Below are positions 7,335-15,484 of a stretch of DNA of 64,000 bases, piece by piece. Position 1 is the stretch's first letter; every line of letters starts with the position of its first letter. Both the position numbers and the translations under genes were made by a program. This DNA comes from CBDCGW01 sp964430745 (lineage in GTDB: Bacteria; Acidobacteriota; UBA890). The notes under the pieces are model-generated. The model was not told where the DNA came from. It saw only the letters and a list, made by a program, of their open reading frames with translations, and ran no database searches. The DNA is taken from contig CAYSHI010000304.1 in NCBI GenBank assembly GCA_964430745.1, positions 7,791 through 71,790 on the forward strand, in the 5' to 3' direction.

Positions 7335-9677
7335 ATGGCGAAACGAACCGAAATCCCTGGTGTGCGACCCGGGCAGCCGCGCGACAGCGAATCCGTCCGC
7401 GAGCGCCTCGAGGTCGAGAACCCCCGTCTGCGAAAGGCTGCCGAAGCGGAACGAGCAGAAACCGTCGAGCGCTGGGCCCAGGATGCCGCACAACCGCGCG
7501 AGTGGTCGTGGCCGAGCGAGCGTCGCCTCATCGGGCAGCGGATTCCGCGGCTCGATGGAGCGTGGAAGGCGACCGGCAGGGCGATCTATTCGTACGACAT
7601 CAACCGGCCCCGTATGTGCTACGGCAAGATGCTCCGTTCCCCGCACGGCCGGGCGAGCGTCGTCTCGATCGAGACCTCAGCGGCCGAGGCCGCGCCCGGC
7701 GTCGTCGCCGTCGAGACAATCGCCGAACCCGGAGCGACGCTTCGCTATCACGGCGACCCGATCGCGGCGGTGGCGGCAGAGACCGAAGAGCAGGCCCGCG
7801 ATGCGTGCCGCATGATCGAGATCCGCTACGACCTCCTACCGCACGTGGTCACCGAGGAGGACGCGATGCTGCCCCGCGCGCCGCAGGTGCACGAGGACGG
7901 CAACATCCGGCTCGGCACCGCCCGAGAAGAGGGAGACATCGGCGCCGGCCTGGACGGCGCCGACGTGACCTTCGAAGGCGTGTTCCGCACGCAGGTGCAG
8001 ACCCACAGCTCACTCGAGACACACGGTGTCGTGGCCGAGTGGAACGGCGATCACCTGACGGTTTGGGCCTCGACTCAGGGGGTGCACGCCGTCAAGGACG
8101 GGTTGACCGGCTACTTCGAGATCCCCGCCACACAGGTGCATGTTCAGACCCCGGTGATGGGCGGCGGTTTCGGCTCGAAGCTCGGCTCCGGCATCGAGGA
8201 TGCAATGGCTGCGGTGCTCGCTCGCCAGTCCGGCCGACCCGTGAAGATGCTGCTGGAACGGGACGAGGAGCACCTCGATACCGGTAACCGACCCTCCGCG
8301 GTCGCCCGCGTCCGCGCCGGCGTCTCCGCCGACGGGCGACTGACGGGATTCGAGGCCACCAGCTACGGCACCGGCGGGATCACCAGCGGCGCCAACTTCC
8401 CGTTGCCCTACATCTACTCGGTGCCGAACTCGCGCACCCAGGGATCCGCCATCTACATCAACGCGGGCAACCAGCGTGCCATGCGCGCCCCGGGGCACCC
8501 GCAGGGATCGTTCATCATGGAAGCGGTGATGGACGAGCTCGCCGCTCTCGTGAGCATGGATCCCGTGGAGTTCCGCAAGCTCAACGTGCCGACGGATTCG
8601 CTCTGGAGCGATCAGCTCGACCTCGGCGCCGAAGCGATCGGCTGGAGTGACAACTGGCATCCACCGGGGGACCCGACTCCGGGACCGATCAAGAAGGGGC
8701 TGGGCTGCGCGATCTCGACCTGGGGCAGCGGCGGCGGTCGCACCCAGGCGTTCTGCCGCATCCATCCCGACGGCTCCGTGGAGATGAACACCGGCACCCA
8801 GGACATCGGCACGGGCACCCGCACCATCGTGGCGATCGTTACCGCCGAGATCCTCGGCTTGGAGGTCGAGGACATCACCGTCGGTATCGGCAACTCAGAC
8901 TTCCCGTATTCCGGTTCCTCCGGCGGCTCTACGACGATCCCCTCGGTGTGCCCGGCCGTCCGCGTCACAGCGGGACTGGCGCTCGAAGCGCTGTTCGGTC
9001 GCATTGCCCCGGCGCTCGGCGCCAGTGCGGATCAGCTCGAGGCCCGCGTCGGCGGGATCGGCATCGTCGGCGACACGTCGACCTCCTGGAGCTGGAGGGA
9101 AGCCTGCTCGCGTCTCGGCACTGAACCGGTCTCCGTCGACGGCCAGTGGCAACCCGGCCTCTCGGCGCGCGGCGTGAACGGCGCACAGTTCGCCGCCGTT
9201 TCCGTCGATATCGAAACCGGCGTGGTTACCGTCGACAAGCTCGTTGCGCACCACGATTGCGGCATGGTCGTCGACGAGCTCACCGCGGAAAGCCAGGTCA
9301 ACGGCGGCTTGATTATGGGACTGAGCTACGCGCTCTTCGAGGAGCGCATCATGGATCGACCGACCGGTCGCATGGTCAATCCCAACCTCGAGACCTACCA
9401 CATCGCCGGCCCCTCGGACATGCCGGAGTTCGACGTCAACATGATGGATGTGCCCGACCGCGGCGTGCTCGGGCTCGGCGAACCCCCGACGATCCCGACG
9501 GCCGCGGCCATCGCCAACGCGGTCGCGAACGCCATCGGGGTGCGCGTGCACTCGTTACCGATAACGCCCGAGAAGGTCGTAGCGGCGCTCGAAGAGGGCC
9601 CCGAGGCGACACTACAGGGAACTCGTTTCGATCTTCTCGACGCGGCCATCGCTGCAGAAGGGAGTGAAGGCCGATGA
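7335..9677 (+). CDS. Molybdopterin-binding catalytic subunit of aldehyde/xanthine dehydrogenase family (PaoC-like)
   Basis: 780 residues. After a 65-residue polar N-terminus come the Ald_Xan_dh_C domains: GGGFGSKLG (Mo-cofactor loop), MRAPGHPQGSF, NTGTQDIGTGTRT and the C-terminal GLGEPPTIPTAAAIANAV, which carries the catalytic Glu of the family. The AYXCSFR loop of form I CO dehydrogenase is absent, so this is not a CO dehydrogenase. The best analogues are aldehyde oxidoreductases; the substrate is not readable from sequence. ATG 7335 is three bases after the 2Fe-2S gene, and its end overlaps the FAD subunit by 4 bp. Gene order is A-C-B instead of the E. coli A-B-C. Confidence 0.92.
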   Translation: MAKRTEIPGVRPGQPRDSESVRERLEVENPRLRKAAEAERAETVERWAQDAAQPREWSWPSERRLIGQRIPRLDGAWKATGRAIYSYDINRPRMCYGKMLRSPHGRASVVSIETSAAEAAPGVVAVETIAEPGATLRYHGDPIAAVAAETEEQARDACRMIEIRYDLLPHVVTEEDAMLPRAPQVHEDGNIRLGTAREEGDIGAGLDGADVTFEGVFRTQVQTHSSLETHGVVAEWNGDHLTVWASTQGVHAVKDGLTGYFEIPATQVHVQTPVMGGGFGSKLGSGIEDAMAAVLARQSGRPVKMLLERDEEHLDTGNRPSAVARVRAGVSADGRLTGFEATSYGTGGITSGANFPLPYIYSVPNSRTQGSAIYINAGNQRAMRAPGHPQGSFIMEAVMDELAALVSMDPVEFRKLNVPTDSLWSDQLDLGAEAIGWSDNWHPPGDPTPGPIKKGLGCAISTWGSGGGRTQAFCRIHPDGSVEMNTGTQDIGTGTRTIVAIVTAEILGLEVEDITVGIGNSDFPYSGSSGGSTTIPSVCPAVRVTAGLALEALFGRIAPALGASADQLEARVGGIGIVGDTSTSWSWREACSRLGTEPVSVDGQWQPGLSARGVNGAQFAAVSVDIETGVVTVDKLVAHHDCGMVVDELTAESQVNGGLIMGLSYALFEERIMDRPTGRMVNPNLETYHIAGPSDMPEFDVNMMDVPDRGVLGLGEPPTIPTAAAIANAVANAIGVRVHSLPITPEKVVAALEEGPEATLQGTRFDLLDAAIAAEGSEGR

Positions 9678-10684
9678 AAGCCTTCGAATACGTTGCTCCG
9701 ACCAGCGTCGAAGGGGCGGTGAATCGTCTCGAAGAGCGGGCGGGTGAGTCGCAGCCGCTCGCCGGCGGCATGGACATCATCGGACTGATGAAAGACTACG
9801 TGCTGCAGCCCGAGCGCATCGTCGCGCTGCGCGACGTCGGCGACTTGCGTGGCATCGAACCAACGGCGGACGGCGGACTACGCATCGGCGCCATGGTGAC
9901 GGTGGCTGAGATCGCCGCCGACGAGCGCATCCGGGCGAACTGGCCGGCCCTCGCCGCAGCGGCCGGCGAAGTCGGCACGCCGCAGATCCGCAACCGCGGC
10001 ACCATCGGCGGCAACCTCTGCCAGCGCCCGCGCTGCTGGTACTTTCGCTCCGAAGCCTTCACCTGCCTGCGCAAGGGCGGGGCCGCGTGCTTCGCCGTCG
10101 ACGGCGACAATCGCTACCACGCCATCTTCGACACCGCCCCCTGCCCCATCGTGCATCCATCGAACTGCGCCATCGCGCTGCAGGCATACGGGGCCGGCGT
10201 CACCGTTGCGGGGCCCGGCACCGCCGACGAGCCGGTCAGGCTCGAGAGCATGTCGATGGCCGACTTCTTCGTCCGCCCGGCGCGCAACATCCGCCGCGAG
10301 AACGTGCTGACCGAAGATCAGATCGTCACCTCGATCGAGCTACCCGCGGCCGGCGGCGTGTCCGCTACGTACACCATCAAGCACAAGCAATCGCACGACT
10401 GGCCGCAAGCGATGGCGACGGCGGTTCTCGAAATGGACGGCACCACCGTGACCTCCGCCAGCATCGTGATGGGCGCGGTGGCGCCGATTCCGTGGCGCTC
10501 GGACGCGGCGGAGCAGTCGATCACCGGCCAGACTGTCTCGGTGACCACCGCCGAGGCAGCCGCCGACGCGGCGGTCGCAGACGCCGAACCACTCGACCAC
10601 AACGCCTACAAGGTGCGGCTCGCTCGCACCGCGGTGAAGCGCGCCATCCTCGAGGCCGCCGGCATCGACTGGGCCACCGGGTAA
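9674..10684 (+). CDS. FAD-binding subunit with 4Fe-4S insertion (PaoB-like)
   Basis: 336 residues, CoxM/XdhB fold. PLAGGMDIIGLMK and PQIRNRGTIGGNLCQ are FAD-binding motifs. Right after comes an insertion RPRCWYFRSEAFTC...GAAC with three Cys, then a fourth in APCPIVHPSNC. Such an insertion holds a [4Fe-4S] cluster in PaoB and 4-hydroxybenzoyl-CoA reductase and is missing from ordinary xanthine dehydrogenases. With the Tat leader on the 2Fe-2S subunit this supports a PaoABC-type periplasmic aldehyde oxidoreductase. It overlaps the Mo subunit gene by 4 bp. Confidence 0.9.
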   Translation: MKAFEYVAPTSVEGAVNRLEERAGESQPLAGGMDIIGLMKDYVLQPERIVALRDVGDLRGIEPTADGGLRIGAMVTVAEIAADERIRANWPALAAAAGEVGTPQIRNRGTIGGNLCQRPRCWYFRSEAFTCLRKGGAACFAVDGDNRYHAIFDTAPCPIVHPSNCAIALQAYGAGVTVAGPGTADEPVRLESMSMADFFVRPARNIRRENVLTEDQIVTSIELPAAGGVSATYTIKHKQSHDWPQAMATAVLEMDGTTVTSASIVMGAVAPIPWRSDAAEQSITGQTVSVTTAEAAADAAVADAEPLDHNAYKVRLARTAVKRAILEAAGIDWATG

Positions 10685-10697
10685 GCAGGAGGCAATG

Positions 10698-10922
10698 ATG
10701 AGCGATTCGAATGTCCAGCCCAAGACGGCCGCCTGCCGCTGCTTTCGCACGCGCATGATGTTTCTCCCGGAGCAAGAAGCCGACCCGCATACCTACGGCT
10801 TCGAGTTATCCGATGTGGGCCATGTCTGGTGCCAGAAGACGCTCCGCGTGATGGGCCCCGATGACGGGTTGGTGGCCGAGGAGAAGTGCGAGCCGGGAAG
10901 GCAGTGCTTCGAGGGCTTCTGA
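10698..10922 (+). CDS. Small Cys-containing protein, last gene of the Mo-oxidoreductase operon
   Basis: 74 residues, unknown family. The start at 10698 is chosen because the strong AGGAGG at 10687-10692 is five bases from it but only two from the ATG at 10695. Five Cys occur as CRC near the N-terminus, VWCQK in the middle, and KCEPGRQC at the end, suggestive of metal or Fe-S binding. No signal peptide. It is 13 bases after the FAD subunit, so it is probably co-transcribed and may act in cofactor handling or as a small electron carrier; that role is inference. Confidence 0.65.
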   Translation: MSDSNVQPKTAACRCFRTRMMFLPEQEADPHTYGFELSDVGHVWCQKTLRVMGPDDGLVAEEKCEPGRQCFEGF

Positions 10923-11005
10923 TTCGACCCCGTTCGGTTCCAGCCGCGTAAATCACGCCCCCGCAGGCTGATTTTGTCAGCCCTGCCCGACGCCCGGGGT
11001 AGTGT

Positions 11006-11277
11006 TAGTGTGCTGTCTCCAACATAGCTTGACACTTGCAGAGGGAATTGCGGGCGAGATCAAGGAAGGGCGAGGAAGGCGATGCTTCGGCATCGTCGAC
11101 GAGCCCTGACGCCGAGATCGCGCGCAATCTCCTCTGCCCGCAGGGTAGCGGCGGGACGGGGCGATTCCTTTGTCGCGGCCCCTCGACGATGTTTGAACAT
11201 CGCCGTCGTCGCCTCTCCGCGGACTCGCCCCGTCGCGCTCGCTACAAGTGTCAAGCTATGTTGGAGACAGCACACTA
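11006..11277. mobile_element. MITE-like element with 31-bp perfect terminal inverted repeats and TA target duplication
   Basis: Left terminal repeat 11008-11038 begins GTGTGCTGTCTCC and ends GACACTTG; the right repeat 11245-11275 is its exact reverse complement. A TA dinucleotide flanks each end (11006-11007, 11276-11277), the target duplication of IS630/Tc1-mariner transposition. The 206-bp interior encodes no convincing protein. It contains a UUCG-capped hairpin (11080-11095) and a second hairpin CGATGTTTGAACATCG further right. The element lies 56 bp before the next gene, so it may affect its promoter. No matching transposase is in the window. Confidence 0.72.
11080..11095 (+). repeat. UUCG-capped hairpin inside the MITE-like element
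   Basis: CGATGC, loop TTCG, GCATCG: a six-pair stem closed by the very stable UUCG tetraloop. There is no T-run after it, so it is not a classical terminator. It may fold in RNA transcribed through the element. Confidence 0.5.
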
Positions 11278-11332
11278 GAGTCGGTTTCTCGTCGCCCCTT
11301 GTCTGTCGAAATCACGATCACGCGGAGTCAAG

Positions 11333-12013
11333 ATGGAGAACGTTACGATGCGGAAAACTGCTGCCTGGACGGTGCTTGTAACCCTGGCGATCTCGTCGAT
11401 CGCGATTGCCGCGCCCACGTCGGACCTCGAAGGAGTCTACGTGGAGGCTCGCTCGGCGCAGGTGTTCATCGGCGGCTGCATCTGGAACTCCGAAGCCATG
11501 ACGATAGGGCGCGAGGCGGTCATGGCATGGCGAATCGACAAGGGCTCCATCGAGGGTGTCGACGTCGCCGGTCTTTCGATCGTGGCCGCGATCGCCGGAG
11601 ACGAGAACCTGGCGATCAATCCCGAAGCCGCCCGACGCACCGTTCTGTTTGTCGACCACCATGCGAGCAATGCGCAGCAGGAGGCGCTCGCCGACCGCTA
11701 CGCGACGGACAACGCTCGCATGTTCGGCCAGGTAATCGAAGTCGTCGCCGTGCCGATCTCCTTCGTGGACACGCCCGAGGGCTATCGGGTGAACGCCGGC
11801 GACCAGGTGGAGCTCGAGGCCAAGGCGCTGCACGTCGATCACAAGGGCCTCAATCAGTGCGGTGAGGCACAGTGGTACGAGCCCTTCGTCGCGCTGAACG
11901 ATTCCACTCTGGGCATCGCCGTCGAGCATTCCTATCAGGGCAAGACGCTCAGCACGCGGTGGAGCGACCCCGACAAGCAAAGCGCATTCTTCGGCCGCTT
12001 CGGCTCCTCATAG
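11333..12013 (+). CDS. Secreted DUF1326-type protein
   Basis: 226 residues. A signal peptide (RKTAAWTVLVTLAISSIAIAA) precedes a domain that starts GVYVEARSAQVFIGGCIWNSEA, close to the DUF1326 family opening (YxEARSAxVFxGxCxxNSE). Two Cys (about 43 and 182) could pair in the periplasm. Biochemical role unknown. Start 11333 has GGAG at 11323-11326; an in-frame ATG at 11348 is an alternative that removes five residues before the signal. The neighbour downstream is also secreted, and the MITE-like element ends just upstream. Confidence 0.75.
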   Translation: MENVTMRKTAAWTVLVTLAISSIAIAAPTSDLEGVYVEARSAQVFIGGCIWNSEAMTIGREAVMAWRIDKGSIEGVDVAGLSIVAAIAGDENLAINPEAARRTVLFVDHHASNAQQEALADRYATDNARMFGQVIEVVAVPISFVDTPEGYRVNAGDQVELEAKALHVDHKGLNQCGEAQWYEPFVALNDSTLGIAVEHSYQGKTLSTRWSDPDKQSAFFGRFGSS

Positions 12014-12037
12014 ACCTCACACGAACCGACACCAAAC

Positions 12038-12727
12038 ATGCCGATTGCCGCCATCTCGGCCGTCGTCGCGATTCTTCTCTGCGCGCCGGTCCCCACTCCT
12101 TCTCATTCGACGCCGACCCCGGCCGAAGATTACAAGCTCGCGGCCACCGAAAAGGCCCTCCCCGACGGCCTCAATGCCGCCATCTCGGAGCACGTCCGAA
12201 CAACCGCTCTGACGGTATCGACGGCGACGGGCGAACCGCTGATGGACCTCTGGTTCGCCGCCGGGCTTCCGGCGGCCGAATCGCCGCCGGTCGATCCGGG
12301 AGTGGCCTACGGCACGCTCAACGAAGGGGTCGTGCTCGCCGTCATGCAGGTCCACAGGGAGCATCGCGACTACCGCGACCAGACCGTGCCCGCCGGAACG
12401 TACGTGGCGCGCTACTTGCGTCAGCCCGACGACGGCAACCACCTCGGTGAGACCACCTACCGCGACTTCGCCGTGCTGGTTCCGGCATCGGCGCGCACGG
12501 CCGGGCCGCAGCGGTTCGACGTGACGCTCGGCCAGGCGCTGCAGCTCAACACGCACCCGCTGGTGTGGGGGCTGTGGCCGGCCGACTTCGTCACCACGGC
12601 GGAGCAACCGGGCATCGGCCCGTTCGACGGCGACAAGTGGGCCGTCAAGCTCACGCTTCCCCGCGAGGATGGCAGCTCGCTACCGCTGGCCCTCGTCGTC
12701 GTGGGCCACGAGCGGCACTACGATTGA
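12038..12727 (+). CDS. Predicted secreted protein of unknown function
   Basis: 229 residues. The N-terminus (PIAAISAVVAILLCAPVP) is a short signal peptide, followed by a Ser/Thr/Pro stretch and a mostly beta-type mature region with repeated short hydrophobic strands (TLNEGVVLAVMQVH, WAVKLTLP, LALVVVGHE). No recognised motif or Cys pairs. It starts 24 bp after the DUF1326 gene, and its stop overlaps the TTG start of the next frame (TTGA), so the three probably form one operon. Confidence 0.65.
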   Translation: MPIAAISAVVAILLCAPVPTPSHSTPTPAEDYKLAATEKALPDGLNAAISEHVRTTALTVSTATGEPLMDLWFAAGLPAAESPPVDPGVAYGTLNEGVVLAVMQVHREHRDYRDQTVPAGTYVARYLRQPDDGNHLGETTYRDFAVLVPASARTAGPQRFDVTLGQALQLNTHPLVWGLWPADFVTTAEQPGIGPFDGDKWAVKLTLPREDGSSLPLALVVVGHERHYD

Positions 12728-13086
12728 TCGTCCGAAAAGCGGTAGTGGATGACCACGAGGTCGCTTACACGCTGTGCCGCGTGCTGCCGGACACCGCCCT
12801 GGTGCTGCGCGACACGCTGCGCGAGGCGGACCGTATCTGGGCCCTTCACCTCGGCGCCGAGCTTCATGCGAAGTTGAAGGAATCCATCGACGGCCAGAGC
12901 TTTTTCACCGGGCGTGTCCGTCTCGAGCCGGTGCCTCCGGAGCGGGAAATGGTTGGCGTGTGGCTTCCTCTGCCGCCTGATTTTGACACCCATGTGCGCC
13001 CCCAATTAGTCGACTTTATCGAAGCTTTCGAAGCCGCGAGGGGAATGCGCGAGCCTCCGGAGGGCTGGCCCGGCTGGCACCTCTGA
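12724..13086 (+). CDS. Hypothetical protein, translationally coupled
   Basis: About 120 residues from a TTG at 12724 that overlaps the previous stop. The sequence is protein-like: AVVDDHEVAYTLCRVLPDTALVLRDTLREADRIWALHLGAELH, then acidic and Pro-rich parts. The last 12 residues (REPPEGWPGWHL) are encoded by the first copy of a tandem repeat that continues past the stop. GTG codons at 12742 and 12745 are alternative starts. Function unknown. Confidence 0.5.
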   Translation: MIVRKAVVDDHEVAYTLCRVLPDTALVLRDTLREADRIWALHLGAELHAKLKESIDGQSFFTGRVRLEPVPPEREMVGVWLPLPPDFDTHVRPQLVDFIEAFEAARGMREPPEGWPGWHL

Positions 13087-13184
13087 GCCTACCGAGGGCT
13101 GGCCCCGGCGGGCACGAACCTCCCGAGGGCTCGCCCCGGCGGGCACCTCTGAGCCTCCCGAGGGTGGCTCCGGTTGGCGCCTCT
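13051..13184 (+). repeat. Four degenerate tandem copies of a ~34-bp GC-rich unit
   Basis: Copies start near 13051, 13085, 13118 and 13151. The shared core is GAGCCTCCCGAGGGCTGGCC followed by CCGGCGGGCACCTCT, with a few substitutions per copy. The first copy codes the C-terminus of the preceding gene; the other three are outside it. There are no unique spacers, so it is not a CRISPR. Each unit contains CCTCCCGAGGG, which can form small hairpins. Confidence 0.65.
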
Positions 13185-13447
13185 GTTGCGAACGAGGCCG
13201 GCCCCGCCGGTACCTCGGAGACGCCGGAAGCCGGCCCCGACCGGCGACCGCGACCGCGATAACAGCGTGCTTGACACCCCCAAGTGGCGCACCTATTCTC
13301 GGTCTGTTGGAACGCACCCCGATTCTGTATGCTTTTCTCCGACGCCCCTGAGCCGGAGTCCACGGTAGCCGCCGGCGCCGTATCGACGAGAAAGCGACAC
13401 ATCCGCTGCCGGCCGTAGTTTGACGGGGGCTCGCTCCTTTGAAGCCT
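13185..13447 (+). other. Intergenic region with a sigma-70-type promoter
   Basis: After the tandem repeats the sequence is non-coding GC-rich DNA. The only clear signal is the TTGACA / TATTCT promoter at 13271-13299, facing the HARE-HTH gene. No further gene or RNA is evident. Confidence 0.5.
13271..13299 (+). promoter_or_regulatory. Sigma-70-type promoter before the HARE-HTH gene
   Basis: A perfect -35 TTGACA (13271-13276), a 17-bp spacer and a -10 TATTCT (13294-13299, four of six). Predicted start near 13306, giving a 5' leader of about 140 nt before the ATG at 13448. Confidence 0.6.
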
Positions 13448-14662
13448 ATGAACTCACTTGAACTGCACCGACAGAACCCTTCCCTCGAACTCGCCCCGAT
13501 CCTCCGCGTCGTCAAGTACATGGGGTTCGATAGCCACGCGCTCTCCGAGACCGAAGTCGAGAAGGTCCTCCACCTGTACCCGCAGTTCGAACGCGACCCC
13601 GAGTTGGTGGTCGGGATCGACGCCGTGTGCCGGTTGGCTGAGCTGGAACCCGATCGACTCGTCGAGATCCTCAGCTTGCATCGTCACGAGATCCCCTTCC
13701 TCGGGACCACGGCCCACCCGATGGTGCCGGCCTCCGCGATCGGCATGATCCGCGCCCTGGCCGATGGAGAAGACCCGCTGGCGTCCCACGACGAGCAACT
13801 CTTCACGCTCACCGAGATGGCGGAGCGCACCGAGATCAGCCTCGCCAGCCTGTCGAAGTACGTCAAAGAGCAACCCGAGCGCGTTCCGTCGAAGCTCGTC
13901 GGCAAGATGCGCAAGTTCCCCAGCGCGGCGATTCCCGTCTTCCAGCAGATCAAGACCGAGAACCTCGGGCGCCGCGGCAACGGCCGGGACCGCGTCGAGC
14001 GTCAGAAGGCCGCCGTTTCGCGCCGTTACGCCACCAAGTTCGCCGAGCTCGAGGCGCAACTCGAGGCAGCAGTCGAGGTCTCCAAGGAGCTCTCGCGGAC
14101 TCTGAACCGGCTGGCGAACCAGGTCCGTCGGGCCCGGGCCGTCGCGGTGTCGGGCTCGAGGGTACACGAGGAACACCAGCCGAAGCGCGCGCGTCGTTCC
14201 GGTGGGCATCGTCCCGACACGATCGTCGCCGCCTGCAAGAGAGTGCTCGCCGAGGCCGACGGCCCCATGCGCGTTGCCGACATTACGGAGCGGGTCATAA
14301 GCATGGGCACACCGATCAACGCCAAGAATCCGAACGTGACGGTGTCATCGATACTTTCGTCGTACGACGACTTCGGGCGCGTTCGACGCGGCTATTACGA
14401 ACTGCTGAAGCGCGACGCGGTCGGCGACACCCCGACGGCGGAGGAAGACCTCGACGCCCGCGCCGTGGCGAATGGCGCCGCGACCAACGGAGGCCCCGTC
14501 TCGTCTCCCGCTGAATCCTCCTCTCCGACAGAGCCCGCCCCGGAGGACGTGCTCGCCGGTCTACAGGCGGCAGCCGACTCCGAGGAGCGTTCCCACGACG
14601 CCGGCGACCGTGGGACGGGAACTCCGAGACTCGACCTCGGACCCTTCGGAGCCGCCGGCTGA
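13448..14662 (+). CDS. Predicted DNA-binding protein with a HARE-HTH-like winged helix
   Basis: 404 residues. The N-terminal 190 residues are helical and include an HTH-like stretch (FTLTEMAERTEISLASLSKY). A charged coiled coil follows at about 195-235. Residues about 258-317 (ACKRVLAEADGPMRVADITERV, then VSSILSSYDDFGRVRRGYYEL) resemble the HARE-HTH winged helix known from RNAP delta, ASXL and restriction proteins. The tail is low complexity, rich in Ala, Ser, Pro and Glu. Starts: ATG 13448 or an in-frame TTG at 13439, which has GGGGG at better spacing. Probably a chromatin or transcription factor; target unknown. Confidence 0.6.
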   Translation: MNSLELHRQNPSLELAPILRVVKYMGFDSHALSETEVEKVLHLYPQFERDPELVVGIDAVCRLAELEPDRLVEILSLHRHEIPFLGTTAHPMVPASAIGMIRALADGEDPLASHDEQLFTLTEMAERTEISLASLSKYVKEQPERVPSKLVGKMRKFPSAAIPVFQQIKTENLGRRGNGRDRVERQKAAVSRRYATKFAELEAQLEAAVEVSKELSRTLNRLANQVRRARAVAVSGSRVHEEHQPKRARRSGGHRPDTIVAACKRVLAEADGPMRVADITERVISMGTPINAKNPNVTVSSILSSYDDFGRVRRGYYELLKRDAVGDTPTAEEDLDARAVANGAATNGGPVSSPAESSSPTEPAPEDVLAGLQAAADSEERSHDAGDRGTGTPRLDLGPFGAAG

Positions 14663-14854
14663 GGAGCCACCGAGCGGCCTCCGGCGGCGCACCGGCACGG
14701 CGACAATGGCATTTTGTTCTTGGTGCTGGAGGGCAACCTGTGGCACAAATGAGCACAGATCACCGTCGAGGAGCACGCAGCCAGCCCCACCATTCTCCAC
14801 GGTACGGCAGCCGCTCCGTGCGTCCCGGCCCAAGCTTCTGATGGTGCGAGCATC

Positions 14855-15412
14855 GTGGTAAGAAACCCAGAGGCAAACAAGAAACTGACGCGAGCCGACC
14901 TGATTGCCGCCGCTGTCGAGCGGAATCGAGATATCTGGGTGCGCATGGCATTGCGCATCACGGCGGATCTGCACGACGCGGAGGACGCGGTGCAGGAGGC
15001 GATCTCCAAGGTCCTGACCGGGCCGGGGACGCTCATCGACGCCGATTCCGCGGGCCGCTATCTGACCCGCAGCGTCAGCCACTGCGCCATCGATCGCGTG
15101 CGCGCCCGCAGCCGGCTCACCGGCTTTGCCGAAGCCGACGAGTCCGGGCCCCGGCTCGCACCGGTGGGCCCCGAACAGGAGGACCGGCTGCTGGCCGCCG
15201 AACAAACGCTCGTCCGACGTGAACAACTTCAACGCATGCTCGACGAGTTGCAGACCTTACCGAAGCACCAGCGGGAGGCCATCGAGCTTCTCGTCTTGCG
15301 CCAACCGCCGATGAAGTTGCGGGAGGCATCCGAGTACACCGGAGCGCCGATCTCCACGCTGCACAGCCGCCTGCAATCGGCGCTCGACAGCTTGAGAAAA
15401 AACCTATCGTAA
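14855..15412 (+). CDS. ECF-type RNA polymerase sigma factor
   Basis: 185 residues from GTG 14855. Region 2 is seen as RDIWVRMALRITADLHDAEDAVQEA, the core-binding and -10-recognition helices. After a linker, region 4 follows as LDELQTLPKHQREAIELLVLRQ and an HTH, TGAPISTLHSRLQSALDSL. No region 3, so group 4 (ECF). The gene just downstream encodes a one-pass membrane protein that is the likely partner or anti-sigma factor. The target regulon cannot be read here. Confidence 0.9.
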   Translation: MVRNPEANKKLTRADLIAAAVERNRDIWVRMALRITADLHDAEDAVQEAISKVLTGPGTLIDADSAGRYLTRSVSHCAIDRVRARSRLTGFAEADESGPRLAPVGPEQEDRLLAAEQTLVRREQLQRMLDELQTLPKHQREAIELLVLRQPPMKLREASEYTGAPISTLHSRLQSALDSLRKNLS

Positions 15413-15484
15413 AGACCCGTATGCACCCGTTACTAGGTTGAAGAGGCCGAACCCCCCAAGGCTTCCATACATACGAGAAATGCG

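Noticed and set aside
7335..9677. Form I CO dehydrogenase large subunit
   Set aside because: The AYXCSFR active-site loop is missing, and the FAD subunit has the 4Fe-4S insertion of PaoB-type enzymes.
13051..13184. CRISPR array
   Set aside because: Units are contiguous, degenerate and lack unique spacers; no cas genes.
14740..14758. Sigma-54-like TGGCACAAATGAGCAC upstream of the ECF sigma gene
   Set aside because: GG to GC spacing is nine, not ten, and the -12 TTGC is missing.
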